A stretch of DNA of 64,000 bases, taken from assembly GCA_043762325.1 (NCBI GenBank), contig JAYUMU010000140.1:6822-70821 (forward strand), in the 5' to 3' direction. This DNA comes from JANXSS01 sp025356535. GTDB lineage: Bacteria > Pseudomonadota > Gammaproteobacteria > Burkholderiales > Burkholderiaceae_D. This document shows positions 15,513 to 24,586 of the stretch, one piece after another. The notes under the pieces are model-generated. The model was given only the letters and a program-made list of their open reading frames with translations, was not told the DNA's origin and ran no database searches. The stretch's first letter is position 1, and each line of letters opens with the position of its first letter. The position numbers were made by a program, and so were the translations under genes.

Positions 15513-16351
15513 TTCGGCTCCTTGAGCAGGCGCTGCGGGCCGGCGCCGGCGACGACCTGCAGGCCGATCAGCACCAGGTTGTCCACGGCCGTGACGGCAA
15601 CGCCCAGGCGCGGTGCGATCAGGTGCGCCGCGCCGCCGGAGAGCAGGCAGTGCGCGCCGCCGTGCGCGACAACCGCGCGCTCGATCGCGCCGGCCTGAGC
15701 GGCCAGGCAACCGCTGAAGATGGCGTCGTCGGTGTTGTCGGCAAACGGTGACATGCCGGCAAGGGGTGCGGCCCCTGTGCCGGCAGTCATTGCAGCAATC
15801 GCCGGCAGCTGTGCGGTATGCCGGGCCAGCGATGCGGCCATGACGCCCGGCCCCGGCAGGATCATGCCGCCGATGAAGTCGCCCGAAGCGGTGAGCGCAT
15901 CGACGGTGGTGGCGGTGCCGCAGACGGCAACGATCAGTGCCCGGTCCGGCAGCAGCGCGCGCGCGCCGACGAGCGCAGCGAGTCGGTCGCAACCGAGCCG
16001 CTCTGGCGCGCGGTAGTGATTGCGCACACCGGCCACCTGCGCGGCCGAAGCAAACCAATCGACCGTGGGGGCCGGGTCGCGTTGCAGCGCATCTTCCGGG
16101 GCCGGTGCCGCGCACCCTTGCTGCAGCAATGCCAGTTGTCGCACCAGTGCTGCGTGTACCGTGGCGCCCGCCACGTTCGCTATCAGGACCGCGCGCACCG
16201 GCGCGGCGCCCCAATCGCGGGCAAGACTTTCGACTGCATCATGCGGCACGGCACCATGGGCCAGCCAGCGGCCAAGGTCGGCAGCCTTCTGCGCCGGTGC
16301 GGCCAGCACCCACTTGATGCGGGTATTGCCGGCGTCAATCAGCAGCAGCAT
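15509..16351 (-). CDS. coaX: Type III pantothenate kinase
   Basis: 280 residues from ATG 16351. It catalyses the first step of coenzyme A synthesis. The N-terminal phosphate loop is LLLIDAGNTRIKW, followed by GCDRLAALVGARALLP and VAVCGTATTVDALTASGDF, the typical CoaX motifs with the catalytic Asp. The start overlaps the end of birA by 17 bp, and the end overlaps the SPOR gene, so birA-coaX-SPOR is one operon. An upstream in-frame ATG at 16384 would add 11 unsupported residues. Confidence 0.94.
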   Translation of the reverse strand: MLLLIDAGNTRIKWVLAAPAQKAADLGRWLAHGAVPHDAVESLARDWGAAPVRAVLIANVAGATVHAALVRQLALLQQGCAAPAPEDALQRDPAPTVDWFASAAQVAGVRNHYRAPERLGCDRLAALVGARALLPDRALIVAVCGTATTVDALTASGDFIGGMILPGPGVMAASLARHTAQLPAIAAMTAGTGAAPLAGMSPFADNTDDAIFSGCLAAQAGAIERAVVAHGGAHCLLSGGAAHLIAPRLGVAVTAVDNLVLIGLQVVAGAGPQRLLKEPK

Positions 16352-17189
16352 CGCCGCCCTCCCCTGCCAGGCGCAGCGAGACATCGCCCGCCACCACGGT
16401 CACCACGCCGCGATTGGTATCCAGCAGCAGGCGGCCCACGGCGTCGATGCCCAGCGCCCGACCGCTCTGCACCACGACGCCGCGCTCCAGAATGTTGACC
16501 GTGCGGCCGGCATGCGCATGCAGCCCGTTCCAGCGCGCCACGAAGGGCGCCAGGCCGCTGGCGCCGAAGCTCTCGAGCGCGCCGCAAAAGGCGTCGAGCA
16601 GGCGTGCCAGCAGCAGGTTGCGGTCCGCCGCCGGCAACGCTGCAACCGGCGTGGCCACCATCGACAGCGGGTCGGGCGCCGCTGCGGGCGCGCCGGCAGG
16701 CGCAGCGTCGCGCATGTTGATGCCAACGCCAACCACCGCCCAGGACTGCTGCTGCAACAGCGTCGGCATGCTGACGGTTTCGATCAGGACGCCGGCCAGC
16801 TTTGCGCCGTCGACCAGCACGTCGTTCGGCCATTTCAGCTGCGCGCCGGCCGCCTGGGCATTGAGCACCTCGGCCACTGCCACGCCGATTGCCAGGGGCA
16901 GCCCGACCAGCGCCGCCAGCGGCCGATCGAAGCGCCACGCCAGCGAAAACGTCAGGCTGCCGGCAGCCGACACCCAGCGCCGTCCGGCCCGGCCGCGACC
17001 GGCATCCTGCCGCAGCGCCACCAGCAGCGTCGGCCCGGTGAGCGCAGCCTGCGGCGGCGCCGCGCCCGCCCGTGCCAGCAGGTCGGCATTGGTCGAACCG
17101 GTCGCGTCAATCACCTCGATGGCAACCGTGGCGGCGCGCGCGTAGCGGCAGGCCGCTGCAATGGCGGGCGCTGAAATGGATGGGGTCAT
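16335..17189 (-). CDS. birA: Biotin--[acetyl-CoA-carboxylase] ligase
   Basis: 284 residues from ATG 17189. Catalytic features are AGRGRAGRRWVSAAGSLTFS (biotinyl-AMP binding), LKWPNDVLVDGAKLAGVLIE and VGVGINM, with a C-terminal beta domain (GRALGIDAVGRLLLDTNRG). There is no N-terminal winged-helix domain, so it is a monofunctional ligase without the repressor activity of E. coli BirA. Several Ala/Pro-rich insertions are present. First gene of the birA-coaX-SPOR operon, divergent from the Mla-type operon. Confidence 0.94.
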   Translation of the reverse strand: MTPSISAPAIAAACRYARAATVAIEVIDATGSTNADLLARAGAAPPQAALTGPTLLVALRQDAGRGRAGRRWVSAAGSLTFSLAWRFDRPLAALVGLPLAIGVAVAEVLNAQAAGAQLKWPNDVLVDGAKLAGVLIETVSMPTLLQQQSWAVVGVGINMRDAAPAGAPAAAPDPLSMVATPVAALPAADRNLLLARLLDAFCGALESFGASGLAPFVARWNGLHAHAGRTVNILERGVVVQSGRALGIDAVGRLLLDTNRGVVTVVAGDVSLRLAGEGGDAAAD

Positions 17190-17291
17190 GCTGCATTGTA
17201 AGGCAACCCTCATTGAGGTAGTGCGCACAGGAATCACCGCTCTGCGGGCAAGCGCACGCTCGGTTCGCCCGAAATTCCCTTAAACTGCGGC

Positions 17292-18416
17292 ATGCCCGAC
17301 ATTGACCCGCCCCGCCTCGGCAAGGATGCCGGCACAACCGACGCCATCATCGCAACCGGTGCCTGGCAGGTGCACGCCCTGGCGCAAGCCGACATCCTGC
17401 CTGGCATCCGGAACACGCTCGAAGATCTGGGCTCGCAGCATGACGCGCGCTGGGACATCACCGGCATGAGCGCCCTCGACCATATCGGCGCCCAGGTGCT
17501 GTGGGATGCCTGGGGCGGGGTGCGGCCGGCGGCGCTCGAGCTGACACCGGCGCAGCAGCAGACCTTCGCCCGGCTCGAAGCCGCGGGCACGCTGGCGCTG
17601 CCGGACGAATCCGGCCATGCGGCAATTTCCTGGGCGCTGCTGAAGCACCAGGCCGGCGTGCTGATGAACCACTTCAACGGCGCCGTCGGCCTGATCGGCC
17701 AGCTCGTGCTCGATACGGCGCGCTTCATCCGCCATCCGGTCGACGGCCCCTGGAAGGAATTGTCGGCAAATATCTATCATGCAGGCTTTCAGGCGCTCGG
17801 CATCACCGCGCTGGTCGGTTTCCTGATCGGCGTGGTGCTGTCGTACCTGTCGGCACAGCAGCTCCATAGCTTCGGCGGCGACATCTACCTGGTCAACATT
17901 CTCGGCATGAGCATCATCCGCGAACTCGGCCCGCTGCTGGCGGCGATCCTGGTGGCCGGCCGTTCGGGCTCGTCGATGACGGCGCAGCTCGGTGTCATGC
18001 GGGTCACCGAAGAACTCGACGCCATGCTGGTCATGGGCATGCCGCACGGCTTCCGGCTGATCATGCCGAAAGTGCTGGCGCTGGCGATCGCCATGCCGCT
18101 GCTGGTGATCTGGACCGATGCAATGGCGCTGATCGGCGGCATGGCGGCAGCCATGCTGGAACTGAACCTGTCGCCGGCGTACTTCATCCAGAAGCTGCCG
18201 GACGCGGTACCCCTGGCGAACTACTGGATCGGCCTAGGCAAGGGCGCCGTCTTCGGCAGCCTGATTGCGCTGGTGGCCTGTCATTTCGGCCTGCGCATCA
18301 AGGCAAATACCGAAAGCCTGGGCCAGGGCACGACGACCTCGGTCGTCACTGCCATCACGGTCGTCATTCTTGCCGACGCGGTGTTTGCAATCGTCTTCAA
18401 TGGCGTGGGCTTCTGA
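17292..18416 (+). CDS. MlaE-family ABC permease with N-terminal STAS-like domain
   Basis: 374 residues. The first ~115 residues form a STAS-like domain (WDITGMSALDHIGAQVLWDAWGG region), as in MlaE-STAS fusions. The MlaE permease follows: GFQALGITALVGFLIGVVLS, EFGPLL-like RELGPLLAAILVAGRSGSS and VTEELDAMLVMG. It is the membrane part of an MCE-type lipid transporter that moves phospholipids or other lipids between inner and outer membrane. The stop overlaps the ATPase start (TGATG at 18414). Organisation resembles the Mla/Ttg2/Pqi systems, not exactly mlaFEDCB. Confidence 0.9.
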   Translation: MPDIDPPRLGKDAGTTDAIIATGAWQVHALAQADILPGIRNTLEDLGSQHDARWDITGMSALDHIGAQVLWDAWGGVRPAALELTPAQQQTFARLEAAGTLALPDESGHAAISWALLKHQAGVLMNHFNGAVGLIGQLVLDTARFIRHPVDGPWKELSANIYHAGFQALGITALVGFLIGVVLSYLSAQQLHSFGGDIYLVNILGMSIIRELGPLLAAILVAGRSGSSMTAQLGVMRVTEELDAMLVMGMPHGFRLIMPKVLALAIAMPLLVIWTDAMALIGGMAAAMLELNLSPAYFIQKLPDAVPLANYWIGLGKGAVFGSLIALVACHFGLRIKANTESLGQGTTTSVVTAITVVILADAVFAIVFNGVGF

Positions 18417-19348
18417 TGGACGCCCCGCAGCAGCAGGCGCGCGCGGACCAGCAGGCAGCCGACGCCCTGGCCGAAGCGCAAGCCCATGCGGCGCGCGTGG
18501 CCGGCGACGACGGCGGCGCGCGGGCGCAGCACGAAAACGCTGACGCAGCCGCAGCCGCAGCCGCAGCCGCGCGGGATGCCGGTCCGATCATCGACATCGA
18601 CCACCTGCGTTCGCAGTTCGGCGACTTCGTGGTGCACGAAGACCTGCACCTGTCGATTGCCGCCGGCGAGATCGTGTCCCTGGTCGGCGGCTCGGGTTCC
18701 GGCAAGACCACGCTGCTGCGCCAGATCCTCGGCCTGGAAAAGCCGGCCGCCGGATGCGTGAAGGTATTCGGCGAAGACATCAACGGCGCCGACAGCGTGC
18801 GCCTGCAGCAGTTGCGCAATCGCTGGGGCATGCTGTTCCAGCAGGGCGCGCTGTTTTCCGCGCTGACGGCCTTCGACAACGTCGCCCAGCCGATGCGGGA
18901 GTTGCGCACCCTGCCCGAGGCCCTGATTCGCAGCGCGGTGCTGCTCAAGCTGCAGATGGTGGGCATCGATGCCGGCCAGGCGCTGAAGATGCCGGCCGAC
19001 CTCTCCGGCGGCATGATCAAGCGGGTGGCGCTGGCGCGCGCCCTGGCGCTGGAGCCGGAGCTGCTGTTTCTCGACGAACCCACGGCCGGGCTCGACCCCA
19101 GCCTCTCCGACAGCTTCGTCGAGCTGATCGCCGGGCTGCACCGCGAGATGCAACTGACCGTGGTGATGGTCACGCATGATCTCGACACCATCTTCGCGCT
19201 GTCGACAAAAATTGCCGTGCTGGCCGACCAGCACGTGATCGCCTACGGCACGCCGCAGGAAGTGCTGGCGGTGGACCATCCGTTCATCAAGGAATTTTTT
19301 CTCGGCATGCGCGGCAAGCGGGCGCTGGCCGGGTTGCACAAGGAATAA
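18416..19348 (+). CDS. MlaF-type ABC ATPase with Ala-rich N-terminal extension
   Basis: 310 residues. Walker A is VGGSGSGKTTLL, the signature LSGGMIKRVALARAL, Walker B LLFLDEPTAGLDP, and the switch His is in VMVTHDLDT. These match MlaF-like ATPases, in which GGM replaces the usual GGQ. About 58 residues precede the domain; they are Ala/Gln/His/Asp-rich with a run of nine Ala encoded by GCCGCA repeats near 18549-18575. No better start is visible apart from a GTG at about residue 28. Coupled to the permease by a 1-bp overlap. Confidence 0.92.
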   Translation: MDAPQQQARADQQAADALAEAQAHAARVAGDDGGARAQHENADAAAAAAAAARDAGPIIDIDHLRSQFGDFVVHEDLHLSIAAGEIVSLVGGSGSGKTTLLRQILGLEKPAAGCVKVFGEDINGADSVRLQQLRNRWGMLFQQGALFSALTAFDNVAQPMRELRTLPEALIRSAVLLKLQMVGIDAGQALKMPADLSGGMIKRVALARALALEPELLFLDEPTAGLDPSLSDSFVELIAGLHREMQLTVVMVTHDLDTIFALSTKIAVLADQHVIAYGTPQEVLAVDHPFIKEFFLGMRGKRALAGLHKE

Positions 19349-19357
19349 AGAGCACAC

Positions 19358-20290
19358 ATGGAAAACAAATCGCATGCCCTGCTGGCCGGTGTCTTCACGC
19401 TCACGCTGCTGGTGATTGCCATCCTGCTTGGCCTCTGGTTCAATCGCGACCGGGTCCAGTGGGTGCCGTATGAAATCGCCACCAAGCTGTCGGTGCCGGG
19501 CTTGAATCCGCAGGCGGCGGTGCGCTACCGCGGCCTCGACGTGGGCCGGGTCGACCGGATCATCTTCGATCCGGCGGTGCCCGGCCAGATCCTGGTGCGC
19601 ATCAGCATCAAGCCGGATACGCCTGTCACGCAATCGACCTATGCCACCCTCGGCTACCAGGGCGTCACGGGGATTGCCTACGTGCAGCTCGATGACGACG
19701 GCAGCAAGCCGGTGCGCATCATCAGCAGCAAGAACCAGGTCGCACGCATCGACTTGCGCCCGAGCATTTTCGACAACCTGCAGACGCGTGGCCTGGCGAT
19801 CCTGGAGCAGACCGAGGCGCTGACCAGGCGCTTCAATACCCTGCTCGAACCGGAAAACCAGAAAGCCATGCTGGCGGCATTCGACAACGTCAGCCGCGCA
19901 GCGACCGCGATCGAGGCGATTCCCAAACAGCTCGAACCGACCCTGAAAAACCTGCCCGCCTTGTCGGCCGAGGCACAGAAAACCCTGGCTGCGCTGTCGG
20001 TCCTGTCGAAGGATGCCAGCAGCCTGACCGGCAACCTGAACCTGATGACGACCCGCCTGCAGGCGCCGGGCGGGCCGCTGCAGACTTTCACGACCAGCGC
20101 CGAACGGCTCGGTTCGGTCGCCAACCAGTTCGAAGTCGACGTGGTGCCGCTGGCGCATGATGTGCAATCGACCCTGCACAACGTAAATCGCACCATCGAC
20201 GGCTTCAATCAGCGGCCGCAAGGCATTTTGTTCGGTGCCGGCAAGACCGAACCCGGCCCGGGTGAAGTAGGCTTCGCGGTGCCAAAATGA
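19358..20290 (+). CDS. MCE-domain lipid-transport protein (MlaD family)
   Basis: 310 residues. One N-terminal membrane helix (LLAGVFTLTLLVIAILLGLWF) anchors the protein in the inner membrane. The MCE domain follows at about residues 40-115 (GLNPQAAVRYRGLDVGRVDRI, then ATLGYQGVTGIAYVQL), and a helical, possibly coiled periplasmic tail runs to the end. MCE proteins form hexameric rings through which lipids pass. It is longer than E. coli MlaD (about 183 residues) because of the tail. Nine bases after the ATPase gene; same operon. Confidence 0.92.
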   Translation: MENKSHALLAGVFTLTLLVIAILLGLWFNRDRVQWVPYEIATKLSVPGLNPQAAVRYRGLDVGRVDRIIFDPAVPGQILVRISIKPDTPVTQSTYATLGYQGVTGIAYVQLDDDGSKPVRIISSKNQVARIDLRPSIFDNLQTRGLAILEQTEALTRRFNTLLEPENQKAMLAAFDNVSRAATAIEAIPKQLEPTLKNLPALSAEAQKTLAALSVLSKDASSLTGNLNLMTTRLQAPGGPLQTFTTSAERLGSVANQFEVDVVPLAHDVQSTLHNVNRTIDGFNQRPQGILFGAGKTEPGPGEVGFAVPK

Positions 20291-20958
20291 TTTCTTATCC
20301 AAATAGCAAAATTCTTATGAAAACTCGTCCGTCACCGTATCTGGCGTCCTGCCTCCTGGCCTGCGCGGTGCTCAGCACCGGCTGCGCCGGCACCAGGAGC
20401 ACGACCCCGACCACCTACGATCTCGGCTCGCTCGCGCCGGAGCCGGGCCTGATACTGGGCGCCGCCGTGTCCGACAACGTGTCGCCGGCAACCACGCCGA
20501 TCACGGTGGCAGACGTGACCGCGGCGGCCTGGATGGACAACCAGAGCATGCAATACCGCCTGGTCTATACCAACGACCAGCAGCCGCGACCCTACGCTAC
20601 CAGCCGCTGGAGCATGCCGCCGCCGCAGTTGCTGACCCAGCGCATCAAGGCCCGTCTGGCGCAGTCCGGCCGGGTGGTGCTGTCGGGCGCCGACGGCGCG
20701 ATCAACATACCGGTGCTGCGTGTGGAGGCAGAAGACTTTTCACAGCGCTTTTCCAGCCAGAGCCAGAGCAGCGTCAAGGTCGCCCTGCGCGCCTCGGTTT
20801 TCAATGGCCGCCTCCTGCAGGCGCAAAAGCGCTTCGAGCGGCAACAACCGGCGCCGACGCCTGACGCCGCCGGCGGCGCCAGCGCTCTGGCCAGCGCCAC
20901 CGACGGCCTGATCGACGACATGATGCGCTGGCTGGCGTCGCTGCCCGTCAAAAAATAA
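20287..20958 (+). CDS. ABC-type transport auxiliary lipoprotein (PqiC-like)
   Basis: 223 residues if started at the ATG overlapping the previous stop (ATGA). A second ATG at 20317 (MKTRPSPY) sits right at the start of the signal peptide and may be the real one. The lipobox is VLSTGC. The rest matches the DUF330/PqiC-like auxiliary component of MCE systems: YDLGSL early, then AAWMDNQSMQYRLVYTND. It is probably an outer-membrane lipoprotein that docks the MCE assembly. Confidence 0.85.
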   Translation: MISYPNSKILMKTRPSPYLASCLLACAVLSTGCAGTRSTTPTTYDLGSLAPEPGLILGAAVSDNVSPATTPITVADVTAAAWMDNQSMQYRLVYTNDQQPRPYATSRWSMPPPQLLTQRIKARLAQSGRVVLSGADGAINIPVLRVEAEDFSQRFSSQSQSSVKVALRASVFNGRLLQAQKRFERQQPAPTPDAAGGASALASATDGLIDDMMRWLASLPVKK

Positions 20959-22190
20959 TGACGCTACCGGAACCGCAGCCGCCGGAAGCCGGGCAGCTGC
21001 TGCCTTCCGGAATGCCGCATGTCGCGCCGGTTCCGCCAAGCCTGCCGAATCACCCGGCGTCACTTTCGACGCCAGCGCCGGCGGAGGCGGTGCGCACGCC
21101 GGTCTTTGCCCGTGTCGCCTTGCTGGTGTACATACTGTTGATCACCTACGCCAGCTGGTATCCGTTTTCCGGCTGGCGCATCAGCGGCCTGTCGCCGCTT
21201 GCCTTCGTCACTGCCAGGCTGCCGTACTACTGGACCGGCTTCGACCTGATCATCAACCTGGTCGGCTACATACCGCTGGGCGTGCTGACGGTGTTTGCGG
21301 TGTATCCCCGCCTGCGCGGCTGGTCGGCCATGTTGCTTGCCATCATTGCCGGCATCCTGTTGTCGACCCTGATGGAAGCCGTGCAGACCTACCTGCCCAG
21401 CCGGGTTTCATCGAACCTCGACCTGATCACCAATTCGGCCGGCACCTGCATCGGCGCCCTGTTCGCGCCGGCGCTGACGCGCTATTTCATGGAAGACAGC
21501 CGCTTCCTGCAGCTGCGCACGCGCTGGTTCACCCATGAAGCCAGTCGCGGCCTGCTGGTGCTGGCCCTGTGGCCGCTGGCGCAGCTCTATCCGCAGGCCT
21601 ACCTGTTCGGCCACGGCCAGTTGCTGCCGCTGCTGTCGGACTGGCTGGCAAGCGCGCTGTCGATGCCGGTCGACCTTGGCGCGCTGCTGCGCCACGATGC
21701 CGACCTGAGCGTCGAGCAATACTGGCTCTCGGAGGCGATCATCAGTGCCGCCGGTCTCAGTGGCGCATTGCTGACCCTGTCCTGCGTGCTGCGCCGGCGC
21801 GCGCCGCGCGGCCTGCTGCTGGTATTGCTGACCGTGGCGGTACTGGCCACCAAGTCGCTCGGCAGCGCACTGCTCTACGGCCCCGACGACGCCTTCGGCT
21901 GGCTGACGCCGGGCGCGCAGGGCGGCCTGCTGCTGGGTCTCCTGATGCTGTGCGGCCTGATCTTCGCGCCGCGCGTGGCCCAGCGCCGGGTCGCCGTGCT
22001 GATGCTGTCGATCTGCCTGGTGACGTTGAATGCGGCGCCGGCCAATCCGTATTTCATTGCCACCATGCAGGGCTGGACCCAGGGCCGCTTCCTCAACTTC
22101 AACGGCGCCTCGCAATTTCTCTCGCTGCTGTGGCCGTACCTGGCACTGTGGTTCCTGCTGCATCGCACCCACAGCAGCACGCAACACTAG
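20958..22190 (+). CDS. VanZ-family membrane protein
   Basis: 410 residues. A proline-rich N-terminal ~45 residues is followed by about ten membrane helices. The VanZ-like part is at about residues 50-175: YASWYPFSGW, FDLIINLVGYIPLG, LMEAVQTYLPSRVSSNLDLI and NSAGTCIGA. VanZ proteins are poorly characterised; some give low-level teicoplanin resistance. The start overlaps the lipoprotein stop by one base, so it is the last gene of the Mla-type operon. Confidence 0.85.
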   Translation: MTLPEPQPPEAGQLLPSGMPHVAPVPPSLPNHPASLSTPAPAEAVRTPVFARVALLVYILLITYASWYPFSGWRISGLSPLAFVTARLPYYWTGFDLIINLVGYIPLGVLTVFAVYPRLRGWSAMLLAIIAGILLSTLMEAVQTYLPSRVSSNLDLITNSAGTCIGALFAPALTRYFMEDSRFLQLRTRWFTHEASRGLLVLALWPLAQLYPQAYLFGHGQLLPLLSDWLASALSMPVDLGALLRHDADLSVEQYWLSEAIISAAGLSGALLTLSCVLRRRAPRGLLLVLLTVAVLATKSLGSALLYGPDDAFGWLTPGAQGGLLLGLLMLCGLIFAPRVAQRRVAVLMLSICLVTLNAAPANPYFIATMQGWTQGRFLNFNGASQFLSLLWPYLALWFLLHRTHSSTQH

Positions 22191-22279
22191 CGGGGCTGCT
22201 GCGGCGCTGCAGGTACGGCCGCAGGTGTATCATCGAGACCTGCCCGAACCGGGCGCTTTTATCCGATACCGCACCTGCC

Positions 22280-22597
22280 ATGAGCGACTCTCCCTACTTC
22301 ACCCAGCACGTCTTCATCTGCATGAACCAGCGCGAGGACGGTCGTCCCTGCTGCGGCGCGCACGACGCCCTGGCTGCGCAAAAGCATGCAAAGAAACGCC
22401 TCAAGCAGCTCGACCTGAACGGCCCCGGCAAGATCCGCGTCAACCAGTCCGGCTGCCTGGACCGCTGCGAAGAAGGGCCGGTGCTGGTGATCTATCCGCA
22501 AGGCACCTGGTACACCTATGTCGACATCAGCGACATCGACGACATCATCGACACCCATCTGATCGGCGGCAAGATCGTCGATCGCCTGAAAATCTGA
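22280..22597 (+). CDS. Thioredoxin-like [2Fe-2S] ferredoxin
   Basis: 105 residues. Cys14, Cys24/25 and the pair in SGCLDRCEEGP match the cluster ligands of the thioredoxin-fold ferredoxins (as in the NuoE C-terminus and Aquifex Fd). The family motif KHAKKRLKQL precedes RVNQSGCLDRC, and TWYTYVDISDIDDIIDTHL near the end is typical of the betaproteobacterial versions. It likely carries electrons in the cytoplasm; the partner is unknown. It lies 16 bp before the hydrolase gene and the two may be cotranscribed. Confidence 0.9.
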   Translation: MSDSPYFTQHVFICMNQREDGRPCCGAHDALAAQKHAKKRLKQLDLNGPGKIRVNQSGCLDRCEEGPVLVIYPQGTWYTYVDISDIDDIIDTHLIGGKIVDRLKI

Positions 22598-22613
22598 AAC
22601 CGTCCTGCACCGC

Positions 22614-23252
22614 ATGAATGCACATACCCGCCGTTTTCTCCTGAGCGGGCCGGCCGGCGCGCTCGACTGCGCCCTCGATGCGCCCGATGCCGCGCAATTT
22701 GCCGCACCGCGCGGCGTCGCCCTGATCGGCCATCCGCACCCCCTGTATGGCGGCACCATGGACAACAAGGTGGTGCAGACGCTGGCGCGTGCTTTTGTCT
22801 CGATCGGTTACGTCGCCGTGCGGATGAATTTCCGTGGTGTCGGCGCTTCCGCCGGCGTGCATGACGACGGCCGCGGCGAGACCGACGACATGGCGCTGCT
22901 GCATGCGCATATGCAGGCCGACCATCCGGGCCTGCCGGTGGCGCTGGCGGGTTTTTCCTTCGGCACCTTCGTCCAGGCGCAACTGCAGCAGCGCCTGCAG
23001 GCGGCAGGCACGCCGGCCGAACGCCTGGTGCTGGTCGGTTGCGCGGCCGGAAAATGGCCGATGCCGAGCGTGCCATCGGACACCATCCTGATCCACGGCG
23101 AAGTCGACGACACGATCCCCCTGTCGGCCGTACTCGACTGGGCGCGGCCGCAGGACCTGCCGGTGATCGTGATTCCCGGAGCGGATCATTTCTTTCATCG
23201 CAAGCTGCAACATATCAAGACGTTGCTTGTCGAAATGTGGCGCCACGGCTAG
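22614..23252 (+). CDS. Alpha/beta hydrolase
   Basis: 212 residues. It contains GHPHPLYGGTMDNKVVQTLAR near residue 40, RMNFRGVGAS, the nucleophile elbow GFSFGTF (Ser near residue 105), an acid in HGEVDDTIP and the His in PGADHFFH. This is the compact CocE/YsgA-like family often annotated as a dienelactone-hydrolase-type protein or alpha/beta hydrolase with ferredoxin neighbours. Substrate unknown. It follows the ferredoxin gene closely and precedes the D,D-carboxypeptidase gene by 65 bp. Confidence 0.88.
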   Translation: MNAHTRRFLLSGPAGALDCALDAPDAAQFAAPRGVALIGHPHPLYGGTMDNKVVQTLARAFVSIGYVAVRMNFRGVGASAGVHDDGRGETDDMALLHAHMQADHPGLPVALAGFSFGTFVQAQLQQRLQAAGTPAERLVLVGCAAGKWPMPSVPSDTILIHGEVDDTIPLSAVLDWARPQDLPVIVIPGADHFFHRKLQHIKTLLVEMWRHG

Positions 23253-23317
23253 CCCAACACGATGCCAGCCGGTATAAGATGCGCGCTCCACACTTTGCCT
23301 GCCCTCTTCGAAACCCA

Positions 23318-24463
23318 ATGAAAAAACTCTGCGCGGCCCTGGCCGCAACCGTATTCTCCATTTCCATCGCTTTTGCACAGAACGTGCCACCGCCTGCCGT
23401 GGCGGCAAAATCCTGGCTGCTGCTCGATGTCACCAGCGGCCAGATCCTGGCGTCGCAGGAACCGAACCTGCGCATCGAGCCGGCCTCGCTGACCAAGATC
23501 ATGACCGCGTACCTGGCCTTTGCCGCGATTCGCGACAAGAAACTGACGATGGAGCAGAAGGTCAATGTCTCGGTGCGCGCCTGGAAGGTCGACCCGAGCA
23601 GCTCGAAGATGTTCATCGATCCGGCCACGCCGGTGTCGGTCTCCGACCTGCTGCATGGCCTGATGGTCCAGTCGGGCAACGACGCCGCCGTGGCCCTGGC
23701 CGAAGCCGTTGCCGGCTCCGAGGACACCTTCGTCGTCCTGATGAACCGCGAAGCCGAGCGCATGGGCCTGAAGGCCACGCATTTCGGCAATCCGCACGGC
23801 TTGCCGAGCAAGGAAAACTATTCCACCGCGCAGGATCTGTCGGTGCTGGCCTCGCGCGTGATTGCCGACTATCCGGACTTCTACAAGATCGATTCCGTTA
23901 AAAGTTTTACCTACAACAAGATCACCCAGCCGAACCGCAACCGCCTGCTCTGGCTCGACTCGACCGTGGACGGCATGAAGACCGGTCACACCGAGGGCGC
24001 CGGCTATTGCATGATCGCCTCGGCCCACCGTCCCAACGGCACCGGCGAGCGCCGCCTGATCTCGGTGGTGCTGGGCACGAACTCCGACCAGTCGCGCACC
24101 GCGGAAAGCCAGAAGCTGCTCAACTGGGGCTTCCAGAATTTCGAGACCGTCAAGCTGTATGCGAAAGGCCAGGCGATCGAGTCGCCGCAAGTCTGGAAGG
24201 GCGCGCAGAATACGCTGAAGATCGGCTTCAATCGCGATGTCTTCGTGACGCTGCCAAAGGGTGTGGCCGGCAAGATGAAGCCGGTACTGGAGCGGCGCGA
24301 CCCGCTGGTGGCGCCGATTGCCGAGAACAGCCGCGTCGGCACGATGCGCATGATGGTCGACGGCAAGCCGGTGAGCGAGTTGCCGGTGCTGGCGCTGGAG
24401 CAGATCGGCCAGGCCAGCATCTTCGGCCGCGCCTGGGATTCGATGCGCCTGATGTTCAAGTAA
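23318..24463 (+). CDS. dacC: D-alanyl-D-alanine carboxypeptidase (PBP5/6 type)
   Basis: 381 residues from ATG 23318; a Sec signal ends in AFAQ. Penicillin-binding motifs are SLTK (SxxK), SGN and KTG (GMKTGHTEGAGY). The C-terminal PBP5_C domain runs from about residue 285, and the last residues (GRAWDSMRLMFK) form the amphipathic membrane anchor. It trims pentapeptides on peptidoglycan at the periplasmic face. The gene begins a conserved series, dacC-dat-DUF493-lipB-lipA. The dacA/dacC naming is interchangeable here. Confidence 0.93.
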   Translation: MKKLCAALAATVFSISIAFAQNVPPPAVAAKSWLLLDVTSGQILASQEPNLRIEPASLTKIMTAYLAFAAIRDKKLTMEQKVNVSVRAWKVDPSSSKMFIDPATPVSVSDLLHGLMVQSGNDAAVALAEAVAGSEDTFVVLMNREAERMGLKATHFGNPHGLPSKENYSTAQDLSVLASRVIADYPDFYKIDSVKSFTYNKITQPNRNRLLWLDSTVDGMKTGHTEGAGYCMIASAHRPNGTGERRLISVVLGTNSDQSRTAESQKLLNWGFQNFETVKLYAKGQAIESPQVWKGAQNTLKIGFNRDVFVTLPKGVAGKMKPVLERRDPLVAPIAENSRVGTMRMMVDGKPVSELPVLALEQIGQASIFGRAWDSMRLMFK

Positions 24464-24495
24464 GCGCCGCGTCGGCCGGCGCTTGCGCTTCCATG

Positions 24496-24536
24496 CATTC
24501 TTTGCATGGGGCACCGCGGCCTGCCATGCAAGAATG
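24496..24536. other. Hairpin between dacC and the aminotransferase gene
   Basis: CATTCTTTGCATGG pairs with CCATGCAAGAATG with one bulged base, across a GC-rich loop. A second GC-rich inverted repeat (AAGCGCCG / CGGCGCTT) lies just before it, after the dacC stop. There is no U-run, so it may be an attenuator, RNA-stability element or weak terminator. Confidence 0.4.
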
Positions 24537-24586
24537 AATGCCTGCGCCCGTGTTGCAGGCGCCCGATGCTTTTACAGGAAACCGAC

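Noticed and set aside
18281..20302. 673-codon minus-strand frame opposite the Mla-type genes
   Set aside because: It lies antisense to permease, ATPase and MCE genes with unmistakable motifs; Gln/Arg/His-rich shadow product.
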